Shown here: piece after piece, positions 15,714-25,300 of the stretch
Layout: every line of letters starts with the position of its first letter
Numbering within the stretch: the first letter of the stretch is position 1
NCBI RefSeq assembly: GCF_035918095.1
Contig: NZ_CP109137.1
Location: 4,280,001 to 4,344,000, forward strand
DNA: 64,000 bases
Direction of reading: 5' to 3'
Source of the DNA: Streptomyces sp. NBC_01750
Lineage (GTDB): Bacteria > Actinomycetota > Actinomycetes > Streptomycetales > Streptomycetaceae
Program-made: the position numbers and the translations under genes
The notes under the pieces: model-generated
Told to the model about the DNA's origin: nothing
Seen by the model: only the letters and a program-made list of their open reading frames with translations
Database searches by the model: none

Positions 15714-17978
15714 TCAGCCGTTGCGCTTCCAGCGCGGCTTGTCGTCACGGCGCCCGAAGGAGCCGGTGTTCGTGCCGGTGCCGGTGGTGCCGCCACGGTG
15801 GTCGTCACGACGGCCCTGCGGGCGGTCGGTGCTGCCACCGGAACGGAAGCCGCCCGAGGGGCGGTCGTCGCGGCGGTCGCGGTTGAACGGGCGGTCGCTG
15901 CCACGGTGGCCGCCGGTGGGGCGGTCATCGCGACGGAAGCCACCCGAGGGGCGGTCGTCACGGTTGAAGCCACCACGGTCGTCACGGCGCTCGCCGCCAC
16001 CGGAGCGGAAGCCACCCGACGGACGGTCGTTGTCCCGGCGGAAACCACCGGACGGACGGTCATCGCGGCGGAAACCACCCGACGGACGGTCGTCACGACG
16101 CTCGAACGAACGGCCACCACGGTCGTCACGACGGTCCCCGCCACCGGAACGGAAGCCACCCGACGGACGGTCGTTGTCCCGGCGGAAACCACCGGACGGA
16201 CGGTCATCGCGGCGGAAACCACCCGACGGACGGTCATCGCGACGTTCGAACGAACGGCCACCACGGTCGTCACGACGGTCCCCGCCACCGGAACGGAAGC
16301 CACCCGACGGACGGTCGTTGTCCCGGCGGTCGTCACGGCGGAAGCCGCCACGGTCGCCGCCACGGCGGTCGAAGTTGCCCCGGTCGTCACGACGCTCCAC
16401 CGGCTCCGGCACGGCCGCCGCCGCAACCGCGGCCTCGACCTCCGCCTCGGCGGCCTCGGTCACCTCGGCGACCGCCGTCTCCGGGTCGTCGCCCCGCTCG
16501 CGCGCCGCGCGCGCCACCAGGCGGTCGGCCTCCTCGCGGAGTTCGACAGCACGGCGCTGGATGCGCTCCAGCTGCTTGGTCAGGTCGACGACCTCGCGCT
16601 CCGCCTGCTTGGCGGCGTTGTTCGCGGAGTCGGCCTGGACCTCGGTCAGCGAACGGGCGCCGGTGATCTCGGCGACCTCCGGGTCGAACACGCCGGCTCC
16701 GGCCACGATGTGGCGCGAGGCGTCGACGCCCGCGTCCTCCATCAGACGGAAGATCTGGCGGCGCTGGTGCGGCAGGGACAGCGAGACGACAGTTCCGGAC
16801 TTGCCGGCTCGGGCGGTACGGCCCGAGCGGTGCAGGTAGTCCTTGTGGTCGCCGGCCGGGTCCACGTTCAGGACCAAGTCGATGCCGTCGACGTGGATAC
16901 CGCGGGCGGCGACGTCGGTGGCGACGAGCGCGTTGACGTAGCCCTTCTTGAAGTCCTCGAGGACGCGGGTACGCGCGCCCTGGGTCATGCCGCCGTGCAG
17001 CGCGTCCGCCTTCACACCCGACTCGACGAGCTGCTCGGCGATACGGTCGGCGCCCAGCTGGGTGCGTACGAAGATGATGGTGCGGCCCTTGCGGGCGGCG
17101 ATCGCCGCGGTGACCGGCGCCTTGTCCTTGGGCTTCACGACGAGCACGTGGTGCGTCATGGTCGTGACGTTGCCCTGGGCGCTGTCGACCTCGTGGCTGA
17201 CCGGGTCGACGAGGTAGCGGCGGACGAGCGTGCCGATCTCGTTCTCCATGGTGGCGGAGAAGAGCATCCGCTGGCCGCCGGCCGGGATCTGGTCGAACAG
17301 CTCGGTGACCTCGGGCAGGAAGCCCAGGTCGGACATCTGGTCGGCCTCGTCGAGGACGGCGACCTGGACGTTCTCGAGCGAGCAGGCGCCACGGTTGATG
17401 ATGTCGCGCAGTCGGCCCGGGGTGGCGACGAGGACGTCGACGCCGCGCTCGAGCGCGTAGATCTGGTTGCCCATCGACGTACCGCCGCAGACGACCTTCA
17501 TCTTCAGGCCGAGTACGTCGCCGTACGGCTGCAGCGCGTCCGCGACCTGCATCGCGAGCTCACGGGTCGGGGTGAGGATGACCGCGCGGGGCTTCTTCTT
17601 CTCGGTGTGGCCGCCGGCCAGCGTGGCCAGGGTCGGCAGACCGAAGGAGAGGGTCTTGCCGGAGCCGGTGCGGCCGCGGCCCAGGATGTCCTTGCCGGCC
17701 AGGGCGTCCGGGATGGTCGCGGCCTGGATCGGGAAGGGGGCGGTGACGCCGTTCTGCGCGAGCTTGCGGACGATGCCCTCGGGCAGTCCCAGGTCGGCGA
17801 ACGTGGTCTGCGGCTCCTCGGGAGCCTCAACCGTCTCCGAGACGACCTCGAGCTCGACCTCGATCTCGGTTGCGATCTCGGTGATCTCGGTCTCGGTGGG
17901 GACGGCGGCGGCCGCTACGGCCTCCGCGGTCTCGTCGTTCTCGGGCATGACGGCGTGATCAGTACTGAAAGTGGACAT
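15714..17978 (-). CDS. DEAD-box ATP-dependent RNA helicase with RGG-like repeat tail
   Basis: A 754-residue cytoplasmic RNA helicase. The N-terminus is acidic (about 1-55). The helicase core (about 58-430) has the Q motif ('TTFADLGLPEGIVRKL'), Walker A 'GRTGSGKT' (101-108), motif II 'VLDEADQM', motif III 'SAT' and motif VI 'HRSGRTARAG'. After a helical linker comes a C-terminal domain of about 240 residues very rich in Arg, Gly, Asp and Ser ('DRPSGGFRR' units), expected to bind RNA non-specifically. The ATG at 17978 is chosen; the GGAAGG is rather far upstream (13 nt). Such helicases act in ribosome assembly, mRNA decay and cold adaptation. Confidence 0.92.
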   Translation of the reverse strand: MSTFSTDHAVMPENDETAEAVAAAAVPTETEITEIATEIEVELEVVSETVEAPEEPQTTFADLGLPEGIVRKLAQNGVTAPFPIQAATIPDALAGKDILGRGRTGSGKTLSFGLPTLATLAGGHTEKKKPRAVILTPTRELAMQVADALQPYGDVLGLKMKVVCGGTSMGNQIYALERGVDVLVATPGRLRDIINRGACSLENVQVAVLDEADQMSDLGFLPEVTELFDQIPAGGQRMLFSATMENEIGTLVRRYLVDPVSHEVDSAQGNVTTMTHHVLVVKPKDKAPVTAAIAARKGRTIIFVRTQLGADRIAEQLVESGVKADALHGGMTQGARTRVLEDFKKGYVNALVATDVAARGIHVDGIDLVLNVDPAGDHKDYLHRSGRTARAGKSGTVVSLSLPHQRRQIFRLMEDAGVDASRHIVAGAGVFDPEVAEITGARSLTEVQADSANNAAKQAEREVVDLTKQLERIQRRAVELREEADRLVARAARERGDDPETAVAEVTEAAEAEVEAAVAAAAVPEPVERRDDRGNFDRRGGDRGGFRRDDRRDNDRPSGGFRSGGGDRRDDRGGRSFERRDDRPSGGFRRDDRPSGGFRRDNDRPSGGFRSGGGDRRDDRGGRSFERRDDRPSGGFRRDDRPSGGFRRDNDRPSGGFRSGGGERRDDRGGFNRDDRPSGGFRRDDRPTGGHRGSDRPFNRDRRDDRPSGGFRSGGSTDRPQGRRDDHRGGTTGTGTNTGSFGRRDDKPRWKRNG
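15975..16322 (-). repeat. 144-bp tandem repeat in the helicase tail, about 2.5 copies
   Basis: The motif encoding 'DNDRPSGGFRSGGG' recurs exactly every 144 bp (landmarks near 16011, 16155 and 16299). This gives a 48-residue unit present twice in full and once in part. The DNA copies are almost identical, which points to recent expansion or homogenisation. Copy number is probably variable between strains. Confidence 0.85.
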
Positions 17979-18185
17979 GCGAAATGCGAAACCTTCCGGA
18001 GTCTCGGCACGCGCCCAAACTCCGTGATTTCGCAATTCGACCGCCTCAATGCGGTCAGCCACGGCTAGGGAGAGTACGCGCCACGCGGCGCTCTTCTTTG
18101 TCGGCGCCGGGCAATGGGATCAAACGATCTACCACCATACGCACCCTCCCCCAGGAATGGCAAACTTGGCCTCCTGTGACCCCCG

Positions 18186-18740
18186 TTACATTGGTCCGAC
18201 CTGCGGCGATGCCGCCGGCTCCGCGCACATTCCCCGCTCGTCCACCAGCCTCATCGCCCCGGCACGCACCTCTGGCGCGGAGGAGGGCGGCGGGGGATCG
18301 GTCGGCTCGGTCGGCTGCGGCGTGGGACTCTCCGGCGGCGGTTCCGACGGGGTCGGCTGCGGCGGCGGCTGTTCGGACGGAACCGGTCCGCCGCCGGTCG
18401 GCTTGGGATCCCGCGGCGGCTGCGGCCCCTGCCCGCCCCGCGGCGGCCGAGCCGTGGGCGCCACGGAGCCGTTCGGACTCGCCGAGGTCTTGGCCCCCTC
18501 CCCGCCCTTCGCGCCCGGCCCGCCGTGCGTACCGCGGACCTGCCGGCCGCCCGGCGCCCCACTCCCGCCGTCCGGCTCGGCCACCGCCCCATGCCGGCCG
18601 GTCGACGAATGGGGCGCCGGCTTCCGGCCTTCGTCGTCGCTCACGCTCATACAGCCTGACGAGGCCGCGACGGCCAGCGAGGCGGCGATCCAGACTGCCA
18701 GCCGGCCGGGGAAGGACAAGTGGACGGACGAATGACGCAC
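18186..18740 (-). CDS. proline-rich lipoprotein of unknown function
   Basis: A 184-residue protein with a lipoprotein signal peptide. A basic start leads to a hydrophobic stretch (about 12-28) ending in the lipobox-like 'VAASSGC'. The mature part is a disordered Pro/Gly/Ser/Glu sequence with several 'PPP' and 'TPSEPPPESPTPQPTEP' runs and no folded domain until a short C-terminal block with one more Cys ('RGMCAEPA'). The start GTG at 18740 has GGAGGTG about 7 nt upstream. It is probably anchored to the outer face of the membrane as a spacer or wall-interacting protein. It lies just after the fluoride-channel genes on the same strand. Confidence 0.75.
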   Translation of the reverse strand: MRHSSVHLSFPGRLAVWIAASLAVAASSGCMSVSDDEGRKPAPHSSTGRHGAVAEPDGGSGAPGGRQVRGTHGGPGAKGGEGAKTSASPNGSVAPTARPPRGGQGPQPPRDPKPTGGGPVPSEQPPPQPTPSEPPPESPTPQPTEPTDPPPPSSAPEVRAGAMRLVDERGMCAEPAASPQVGPM

Positions 18741-18822
18741 GGGGGAGCACCTCCGGGGCACGGGACATGCGTTTCCCTGCCCAACTCCCTCTGCCCCACA
18801 AGGACACGCCCCCGCACGCCCC

Positions 18823-19185
18823 TTACGCCACCAGCCCGCGCGCCAACTCCACGCCCAGGAACACCGATCCGAGCCCGACCAGCAGTGACGCGACCACATT
18901 CGCCGCCGCCAGGAATTTCCAGCCACGTTCGGCGAGCCGGAGCGTCTCGTACGAAAACGTCGAGTACGTCGTCAGCGCGCCGCACAGCCCCGTTCCCAGG
19001 AGCGCGTACGTCCCCGAGGACACGGCCGCCCCCGAGACCGCCCCCAGCACCAGACTCCCGGCCGCGTTGACCACGAAAGTCCCCCACGGGAACACCGAGT
19101 CGTGCCGCGCCTGCACCGCACGGTCCGTCAGATACCGCAGCGGCGCGCCGATTGCCGCGCCCACCGCCACCAGCAGCCAGTTCAC
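18823..19185 (-). CDS. crcB: CrcB/Fluc fluoride ion channel subunit (second gene)
   Basis: A 120-residue protein with four transmembrane helices. It has the Fluc signatures 'PLRYLTDRAV', 'PWGTFVVNAAGSLVLG' (pore Asn) and 'GALTTYSTFSYE'. Fluc proteins form dual-topology dimers that export fluoride. In Streptomyces two adjacent genes often encode a heterodimer, as here. The start is GTG at 19185. The first crcB lies immediately upstream and the two are expected to overlap. No fluoride riboswitch is visible upstream of the operon. Confidence 0.92.
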   Translation of the reverse strand: MNWLLVAVGAAIGAPLRYLTDRAVQARHDSVFPWGTFVVNAAGSLVLGAVSGAAVSSGTYALLGTGLCGALTTYSTFSYETLRLAERGWKFLAAANVVASLLVGLGSVFLGVELARGLVA

Positions 19186-19714
19186 GGCGTGACCACCCGC
19201 CGGTCACTGCCCACCGGGTCACCGAGGCCGCCAGCCACACCGCGCCGAGCGCCCCGATCAGCGTCCCGGCCGCGTACCCCAGCGCCGTGTCCGCCTCCTC
19301 ACGCTCCAGCAGGTTCGAGAAGTCCAGTGCGTACGTGGAGAAGGTCGTGAACCCGCCGAGCACCCCCACCCCGAGGAACGGCCGCACCAGCGGATGCGCC
19401 CCCCGGCCGCCCTCGCTGACCAGCACCATGAACACGCCGATCAGCGAGCAGCCCAGCACATTGACCCAGAAGACCGCCCACGGGAACGACCCCTCGGCGG
19501 CGGGCCACAGCACCGTGGCCGCGTACCGCGCCAGGGTCCCCGCCACGCCGCCGGCCGAGATCGCCGCGAGCACCGGCCACTTGTGCCCGCCCGCGGTCTC
19601 CGCGCGCTGGGCCGGCACATGCAGGTCGACATCCGGATCGATCGCCTCCGGGACGTCCGGAGCTTCCGGGGGATCGGGCACCTCGGGGACCTCCGGAAGG
19701 CCGGGCGGACTCAT
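19182..19714 (-). CDS. crcB: CrcB/Fluc fluoride channel subunit (first gene), C-terminus irregular
   Basis: From ATG 19714: about 45 residues of an acidic/Pro-rich tail, then four transmembrane helices with Fluc motifs 'GTLARYAATVLWP', 'WAVFWVNVLGCSLIG' and 'GGFTTFSTYALD'. The ATG overlaps the stop of the metallopeptidase gene (ATGA). The reading frame does not stop where expected. It runs on through the second crcB in another frame to 18647, which would give a 355-residue protein with a meaningless tail. A single indel near the end would place the stop at 19182, overlapping the second crcB start as GTGA. I give this likely ancestral end. Confidence 0.75.
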
Positions 19715-20061
19715 CCGTACCCCAGCGCATGCAGCCGCTCGTCGTCGATCCCGAAGTGATGGGCGATCTCGTGCACCACGGTGATCTCGGTCTCCGCGAC
19801 GACGTCCTCGCGGGTCTCGCACATCCGCAGCGCCGGCCCGCGGTAGATGGTGATCCGGTCCGGCAGCACGCCCGCGTACCACTCACCGCGATCGGTGAGC
19901 GGAGTCCCCTCGTAGAGCCCGAGCAGCTCGGGATCGTCGACGGCCGGTTCGTCCTCGACGAACACCGCGACGTTGTCCATCAGCCGCGTCAGCTCCGGCG
20001 GGATCCTGTCCAGCGCCTCGGCGACCAGTTCCTCGAACTCCTCGCGCGTCATCTCCAGCAC
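19711..20061 (-). CDS. small zincin-type metallopeptidase family protein
   Basis: A 116-residue protein of the actinobacterial metallopeptidase family formerly called DUF1025. The zinc motif is 'VVHEIAHHFGIDDERL' (HExxH), preceded by 'ITIYRGPALRMC'. The N-terminus is 'MTREEFEELVAEALDRIP'. These minimal zincins are cytosolic and of unknown substrate. The start is either GTG 20061 or ATG 20052; neither has a strong Shine-Dalgarno site, and the family start fits both. The stop overlaps the first crcB start by 4 nt, so the three genes probably form an operon. Confidence 0.88.
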   Translation of the reverse strand: MLEMTREEFEELVAEALDRIPPELTRLMDNVAVFVEDEPAVDDPELLGLYEGTPLTDRGEWYAGVLPDRITIYRGPALRMCETREDVVAETEITVVHEIAHHFGIDDERLHALGYG

Positions 20062-20140
20062 GTGGCCATTGTCACGTACGCCGTGCGAGCGCACCGTGCG
20101 ACCCGGCATGCCCGCCCACCATCCTGGGCATACGGGACCA

Positions 20141-21790
20141 ATGGCCCGCGACGCCCCGGAACCGATCCGCTCGATGCACGCCGCGCTCACCCGGCTCCAG
20201 CGCCACTACCGCTCGCGCCACACCGCCCCCACCAGCACCCTGGTCCACACCCCGCACCCATGGACCCGCGCCCTCGGCCTGACCGCCGTGGTCCTGCTCG
20301 GCGCCTGGCTCGGCCTGCTGATCGTCGGCAGCGTCCGTACGCCGGTGGGCCCGATGGACACGAGCATGACCCTGCGCCCGTCCCTGTCCGGCGGCACGAA
20401 GATCAACGTCTCGCCGCTCGGCGCCCTGGAGCTCGACTCCCATGTCGCACCCATCCGCCTCGACGTCGACGTCGACCAGCTCGACCCGGCGCGCTCCCAG
20501 GCCCTGGTCGAACACCCCGAACGGATCTCCGGACTCCAGGACGAGGTCGCCCGCGACGTGGCGGACGGCACCACCGAGCTGGCCGTACGCTCCTGCGTCG
20601 CCGTCGTCTCCGGCGCGACCGCGCTGGGCCTCGCCGTCTACCGCCGCCCGCGCCGGGCACTCGCGGCGGGCGGCCTCGCGCTCGCGCTGCTGGCCGCCTC
20701 GGGCATCTCCGCGTACGCCACCTGGAACCCGAAGTCCGTCCTTGAGCCGAAGTTCTCCGGACTGCTGTCCAGCGCCCCTTCGGTCGTCGGCAACGCCCGC
20801 TCCATCGTCACCGAATTCGACGTGTACCAGCGGGAGTTGGCGCGCCTGGTCACCAATGTCACCAAGCTGTACGACGCGACCTCGACACTCCCCGCCTACC
20901 AGCCGGACCCCGGCACGATGCGGGTACTGCACGTCTCCGACATTCATCTCAACCCGGCGGCCTGGCACATCATCGGCTCACTCGTCGAGCAGTACGGAAT
21001 CGACGTGATCATCGACTCCGGCGACACGATGGACCACGGCACCGCCGCCGAGAACGGGTTCCTCGACCCGATTCCCGACCTCGGCGCGCCCTACGTCTGG
21101 GTCCGCGGCAACCATGACTCCCGCATCACGCAGGCCTATATCTCCCGCCTCAAGAACGTGCACGTCCTCGACGACGGCAAGGCCGTCACCCTCGGAGGCC
21201 TGCGCATCGCGGGCAGCGGCGACCCCCAGTTCACCCCCGACCGCTCGATCGTCGCCCAGGGCGACCCGGCCGAACGCATGACGGGCATCCGCCTCGCCTC
21301 GGCCCTGCGCGACCAGCAGCGCGCCGGCACCCCGGTCGACATCGCGGTCGCCCACAACCCGGTGGCCGCGCGCGAGACCGACGGCGAGGTCCCACTGGCG
21401 CTGGCCGGCCATGTCCACCACCGCGAGACGGAGGTACTCCCCCACGGCACCCGCCTCAGGATCGAGGGCTCGACGGGCGGCGGAGGCCTGCGCGCGGTGC
21501 AGAACGACAAGCCGGAGAAGGTGCGGGCGTCGGTGCTCTATATGGACCGTACGACCAGACGGCTGCAAGCATGGGACGAGATCACACTGGGAGGTCTGGG
21601 CCTGACGACGGCCGAGGTCAGCCGCCATCTCCCGGGGGAGAACCAGCCCGGGGCGACCCCGTCACCGAGCAGCCCCTCCACCGGTCCCTCCGGGGCCGCC
21701 TCCACCGGTCCTTCCGGCTCCCCCTCCGGCCCTCCGACGGCGCTGTCCTGGGGGCAGCCCCCGGACCCCCGTAAACCGTTTTGGCGATAG
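20141..21790 (+). CDS. membrane-anchored metallophosphoesterase
   Basis: A 549-residue protein. One transmembrane segment lies near residues 45-65 and another at about 180-200 ('ALAAGGLALALLAASGISAY'). The C-terminal half is a calcineurin-like phosphoesterase domain with the metal ligands in 'VLHVSDIHLNP', 'DSGDTMDH', 'RGNHDSR', 'VAHNP' and 'GHVHHRE'. A Ser/Pro/Gly-rich tail follows. The domain should face the outside or be held near the membrane. Such enzymes hydrolyse phosphodiesters, but the substrate is unknown. It is divergent from the metallopeptidase-crcB operon. Its stop codon overlaps the promoter of the following tRNA genes. Confidence 0.88.
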   Translation: MARDAPEPIRSMHAALTRLQRHYRSRHTAPTSTLVHTPHPWTRALGLTAVVLLGAWLGLLIVGSVRTPVGPMDTSMTLRPSLSGGTKINVSPLGALELDSHVAPIRLDVDVDQLDPARSQALVEHPERISGLQDEVARDVADGTTELAVRSCVAVVSGATALGLAVYRRPRRALAAGGLALALLAASGISAYATWNPKSVLEPKFSGLLSSAPSVVGNARSIVTEFDVYQRELARLVTNVTKLYDATSTLPAYQPDPGTMRVLHVSDIHLNPAAWHIIGSLVEQYGIDVIIDSGDTMDHGTAAENGFLDPIPDLGAPYVWVRGNHDSRITQAYISRLKNVHVLDDGKAVTLGGLRIAGSGDPQFTPDRSIVAQGDPAERMTGIRLASALRDQQRAGTPVDIAVAHNPVAARETDGEVPLALAGHVHHRETEVLPHGTRLRIEGSTGGGGLRAVQNDKPEKVRASVLYMDRTTRRLQAWDEITLGGLGLTTAEVSRHLPGENQPGATPSPSSPSTGPSGAASTGPSGSPSGPPTALSWGQPPDPRKPFWR

Positions 21791-21810
21791 CTCCCCACAT
21801 CCCATATGCT
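21781..21810 (+). promoter_or_regulatory. promoter of the tRNA-Glu/Asp/Phe cluster
   Basis: TTGGCG (21781-21786) and TATGCT (21805-21810) are 18 nt apart, a good match to the Streptomyces HrdB (sigma-70) consensus. They lie about 45 nt before the first tRNA. Confidence 0.6.
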
Positions 21811-21854
21811 TCTCACGTCCCCGACGCGCCGAAAGGCGCCCAGGTGGGCCCTTA

Positions 21855-21927
21855 GCCCTCATCGTCTAGTGGCCCAGGACGCCGCCCTTTCAAGGCGGTA
21901 GCACGGGTTCGAATCCCGTTGGGGGCA
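21855..21927 (+). tRNA. tRNA-Glu (UUC)
   Basis: A cloverleaf with anticodon TTC in 'GCCCTTTCAAGGC', T-arm 'CGGGTTCGAATCCCG' and acceptor GCCCTCA/TGGGGGC. First of three clustered tRNAs. Confidence 0.95.
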
Positions 21928-21966
21928 CGCAAAACCATGTGCGAGACTTGTGCTCGCACATTGCTT

Positions 21967-22041
21967 GGTCCTGTGGAGCAGCTTGGAGTGCTCGCCACCC
22001 TGTCAAGGTGGAGGCCGCGGGTTCAAATCCCGTCAGGACCG
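21967..22041 (+). tRNA. tRNA-Asp (GUC), copy 1
   Basis: Anticodon GTC in 'CACCCTGTCAAGGTG', acceptor GGTCCTG/CAGGACC and discriminator G. A 75-nt identical copy is at 26396. Confidence 0.95.
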
Positions 22042-22063
22042 CTGCAGCTCGCAAGAGCTGCGT

Positions 22064-22137
22064 GGCTGGGTAGCTCAGTTGGTACGAGCGATCGCCTGAA
22101 AAGCGATAGGTCGCCGGTTCGACCCCGGCCCCAGCCA
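22064..22137 (+). tRNA. tRNA-Phe (GAA)
   Basis: Anticodon GAA in 'CGCCTGAAAAGCG', acceptor GGCTGGG/CCCAGCC and discriminator A. Last gene of the tRNA cluster. Confidence 0.95.
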
Positions 22138-22143
22138 CAGCCC

Positions 22144-22176
22144 GAAAGCCCCGGTCCTTCGCGGACCGGGGCTTTC
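22144..22176 (+). terminator. terminator of the tRNA cluster
   Basis: GAAAGCCCCGGTCC (22144-22157) pairs perfectly with GGACCGGGGCTTTC (22163-22176) around a 5-nt loop, just after tRNA-Phe. Confidence 0.85.
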
Positions 22177-22367
22177 GTCGTATTCAGGGAGCGGCGGATA
22201 CCCGCTCTGTTGCGTCAGTGACGCCGGCAGGGCGGGACCGGGGACGTCCACCCGGGTCCGTTCCCTCCGCCCCGAACGAAACTGGACGGATCTGCTCCAC
22301 ACTGCATCAGCTCCTGGGCGAAATGCGTTCGCCAGTGCTTTCCCGGGGGTGCGATCCTGGGATCCGT

Positions 22368-25300
22368 ATGTCTACTTCCTTCGCCGATCTTCAGACCCTG
22401 CTGGCCGGGGTGTCGCTGCGCGACGCCCAGCGGCTCGGCCGTCGTCTCGAGGGCGCCCGCCGTATCCATGAGCCCGAGGCGCGGCAGGCCGTGCTGGACG
22501 AGATCGCCACCGAGGCCGAGCGCTCCGCCGCCCGCGTCACGCGGCGCGCCGGCCGCGTGCCCGAGGTCACGTACCCCGAGCAGCTGCCGGTCAGCCAGAA
22601 GAAGGACCTGATTCTCGAGGCGATACGGGACCACCAGGTCGTGATCGTCGCGGGCGAGACCGGTTCGGGCAAGACGACCCAGATCCCGAAGATCTGTCTG
22701 GAGCTGGGCCGGGGCGTGCGCGGCATGATCGGACATACCCAGCCGCGCAGGCTCGCCGCCCGTACCGTGGCCGAGCGCGTCGCGGAGGAGCTCCGTACCC
22801 CGCTCGGTGAGGCGGTCGGCTGGAAGGTCCGCTTCACCGACCAGGTCAACCAGGACGCCACCTTCGTCAAGCTGATGACGGACGGCATCCTCCTCGCCGA
22901 GATCCAGACGGACCGCGAGCTGCGCGCGTACGACACGATCATCATCGACGAGGCCCATGAGCGGTCCCTCAACATCGACTTCCTGCTCGGTTACCTCGCC
23001 CAGCTGCTGCCGAAGCGCCCCGACCTCAAGGTGATCATCACCTCCGCGACGATCGACCCGGAGCGCTTCTCGCGCCACTTCGGCGAGGCTCCGATCGTCG
23101 AGGTCAGCGGCCGTACGTACCCCGTCGAGGTCCGCTACCGCCCGCTCCTCGAGGACGACAGCGAAGAGTCCGACCGCGACCAGATCACCGCGATCTGCGA
23201 CGCCGTCGAGGAGCTCCAGTCCGAGGGGAAGGGCGACATCCTCGTCTTCCTCTCCGGCGAGCGCGAGATCCGCGACACCGCGGACGCGCTCAACAAGAAG
23301 CAGTACAGATTCACCGAGGTGCTCCCCCTGTACGCACGGCTCTCGCACGCCGAGCAGCACCGCGTCTTCCAGCCGCACACCGGCCGCCGCATCGTCCTCG
23401 CCACGAACGTCGCCGAGACCTCTCTGACCGTCCCCGGCATCAAGTACGTGATCGACCCGGGCACCGCACGTATCTCCCGCTACAGCCACCGCACCAAGGT
23501 CCAGCGACTGCCCATCGAGCGGATCAGCCAGGCCAGCGCCAACCAGCGCAAGGGGCGCTGCGGCCGTACGTCCGACGGCATCTGCATCCGTCTCTACTCC
23601 GAGGACGACTTCGTCTCCCGTCCCGAGTTCACGGACGCCGAGATCCTCCGTACGAATCTGGCCTCCGTCATCCTTCAGATGACCGCGGCCGGCCTCGGCG
23701 ACATCGAGAAGTTCCCCTTCCTCGACCCGCCGGACCACCGCAACATCCGCGACGGCGTCCAGCTCCTGCAGGAACTGGGCGCGTTCGACCCGGTCCAGAA
23801 GGATCCGAAGAAGAAGCTGACGCAGCTCGGCCGCAAGCTGAGCCAGCTGCCCGTCGACCCGCGACTGGCCCGCATGGTCATAGAGGCCGACAAGAACGGC
23901 TGTGTACGCGAGGTCATGGTGATCGCGGCCGCGCTCTCCATCCAGGACCCACGCGAGCGGCCCGCCGACAAGCAGACGCAGGCCGACCAGCAGCACGCCC
24001 GCTTCAAGGACGAGACCTCCGACTTCCTCGCCTTCCTCAACCTCTGGCGCTACATCCGCGAGCAGCAGAAGGAGCGCGGCTCCTCCAGCTTCCGCCGGAT
24101 GTGCAAGCAGGAGTATCTGAACTTCCTGCGCATCCGCGAGTGGCAGGACATCTATGCGCAGCTGCGTACGGTCGCCAAGCAGATGGGCATGCATCTGGAG
24201 GAGCCCTCGACGGAGGCGGCTGCGCCCGAGCAGTCCGTCCACACCTCGCTGCTGGCGGGCCTGCTCTCGCACATCGGCCTCAAGGACACCGACAAGAACG
24301 AGTATCTGGGCGCCCGCAGCGCCAAGTTCGCGGTCTTCCCCGGCTCGGCGCTCTTCAAGAAGCCCCCGCGCTTCATCATGTCGGCGGAGCTCGTCGAGAC
24401 CTCCCGGCTGTGGGCCCGCGTCAACGCCAGGGTCGAGCCGGAGTGGATCGAGCCGCTCGCCCAGCATCTGGTCAAGCGCACCTACAGCGAGCCGCACTGG
24501 GAGAAGGACGCGGCAGCGGTGATGGCGTACGAGCGGGTCACGCTGTACGGCGTGCCGATCGTCGCGCAGCGCAAGGTGAACTACGGACGGATCGACCCGG
24601 AGACGTCCCGCGATCTGTTCATCCGCAACGCTCTGGTCGAGGGCGACTGGCGTACGCACCACAAGTTCTTCGCCGACAACCGCAAGCTCCTGACCGAGGT
24701 CGAGGAGTTGGAGCACCGCGCCCGCCGCCGCGACATCCTGGTGGACGACGAGACCCTCTTCGACTTCTACGACCAGCGGGTGCCCGATCATGTCGTGTCG
24801 GGCGCGCACTTCGACTCCTGGTGGAAGCACAAGCGCCGGGACGAGCCCGAACTTCTCGATTTCGAGCGCGAGATGCTCATCAACGAGAAGGCCGGATCGG
24901 TCACCAAGGACGACTATCCGGACTCCTGGCGCCAGGGTGCGCTGAAGTTCCGGGTGACGTACCAGTTCGAGCCGGGCTCGGACGCGGACGGCGTGACCGT
25001 TCACGTCCCTCTCCAGGTGCTGAACCAGGTCACCTCCGAGGGCTTCGACTGGCAGATCCCGGGTCTGCGCGAGGATGTGGTGATGGAGCTGATCCGCTCC
25101 CTCCCCAAGCCGATCCGCCGGCACTACGTCCCCGCCCCGAACTACGCGAGAGCCTTCCTCGAGAGGGCCGTTCCCCTCCAGGAGGCGCTCCCCGTGACGC
25201 TCGCGCGCGAGCTGCAGCGCATGGTCGGCGTCCCGGTCACGGCCGACGACTTCGACCTGACCCGGATCCCCGATCACCTGAAGATCACGTTCCGGATCGT

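Noticed and set aside
15975..16322. Regular repeats considered as a CRISPR array
   Set aside because: The units are directly adjoining, in frame and encode RGG-like protein; there are no unique spacers and no cas genes.
14952..18068. A 1038-codon plus-strand frame opposite the DEAD-box gene
   Set aside because: It arises from the repeat-rich antisense of the helicase tail; 'TTVVTTVPATG' repeats are mirror images of the RGG repeats.
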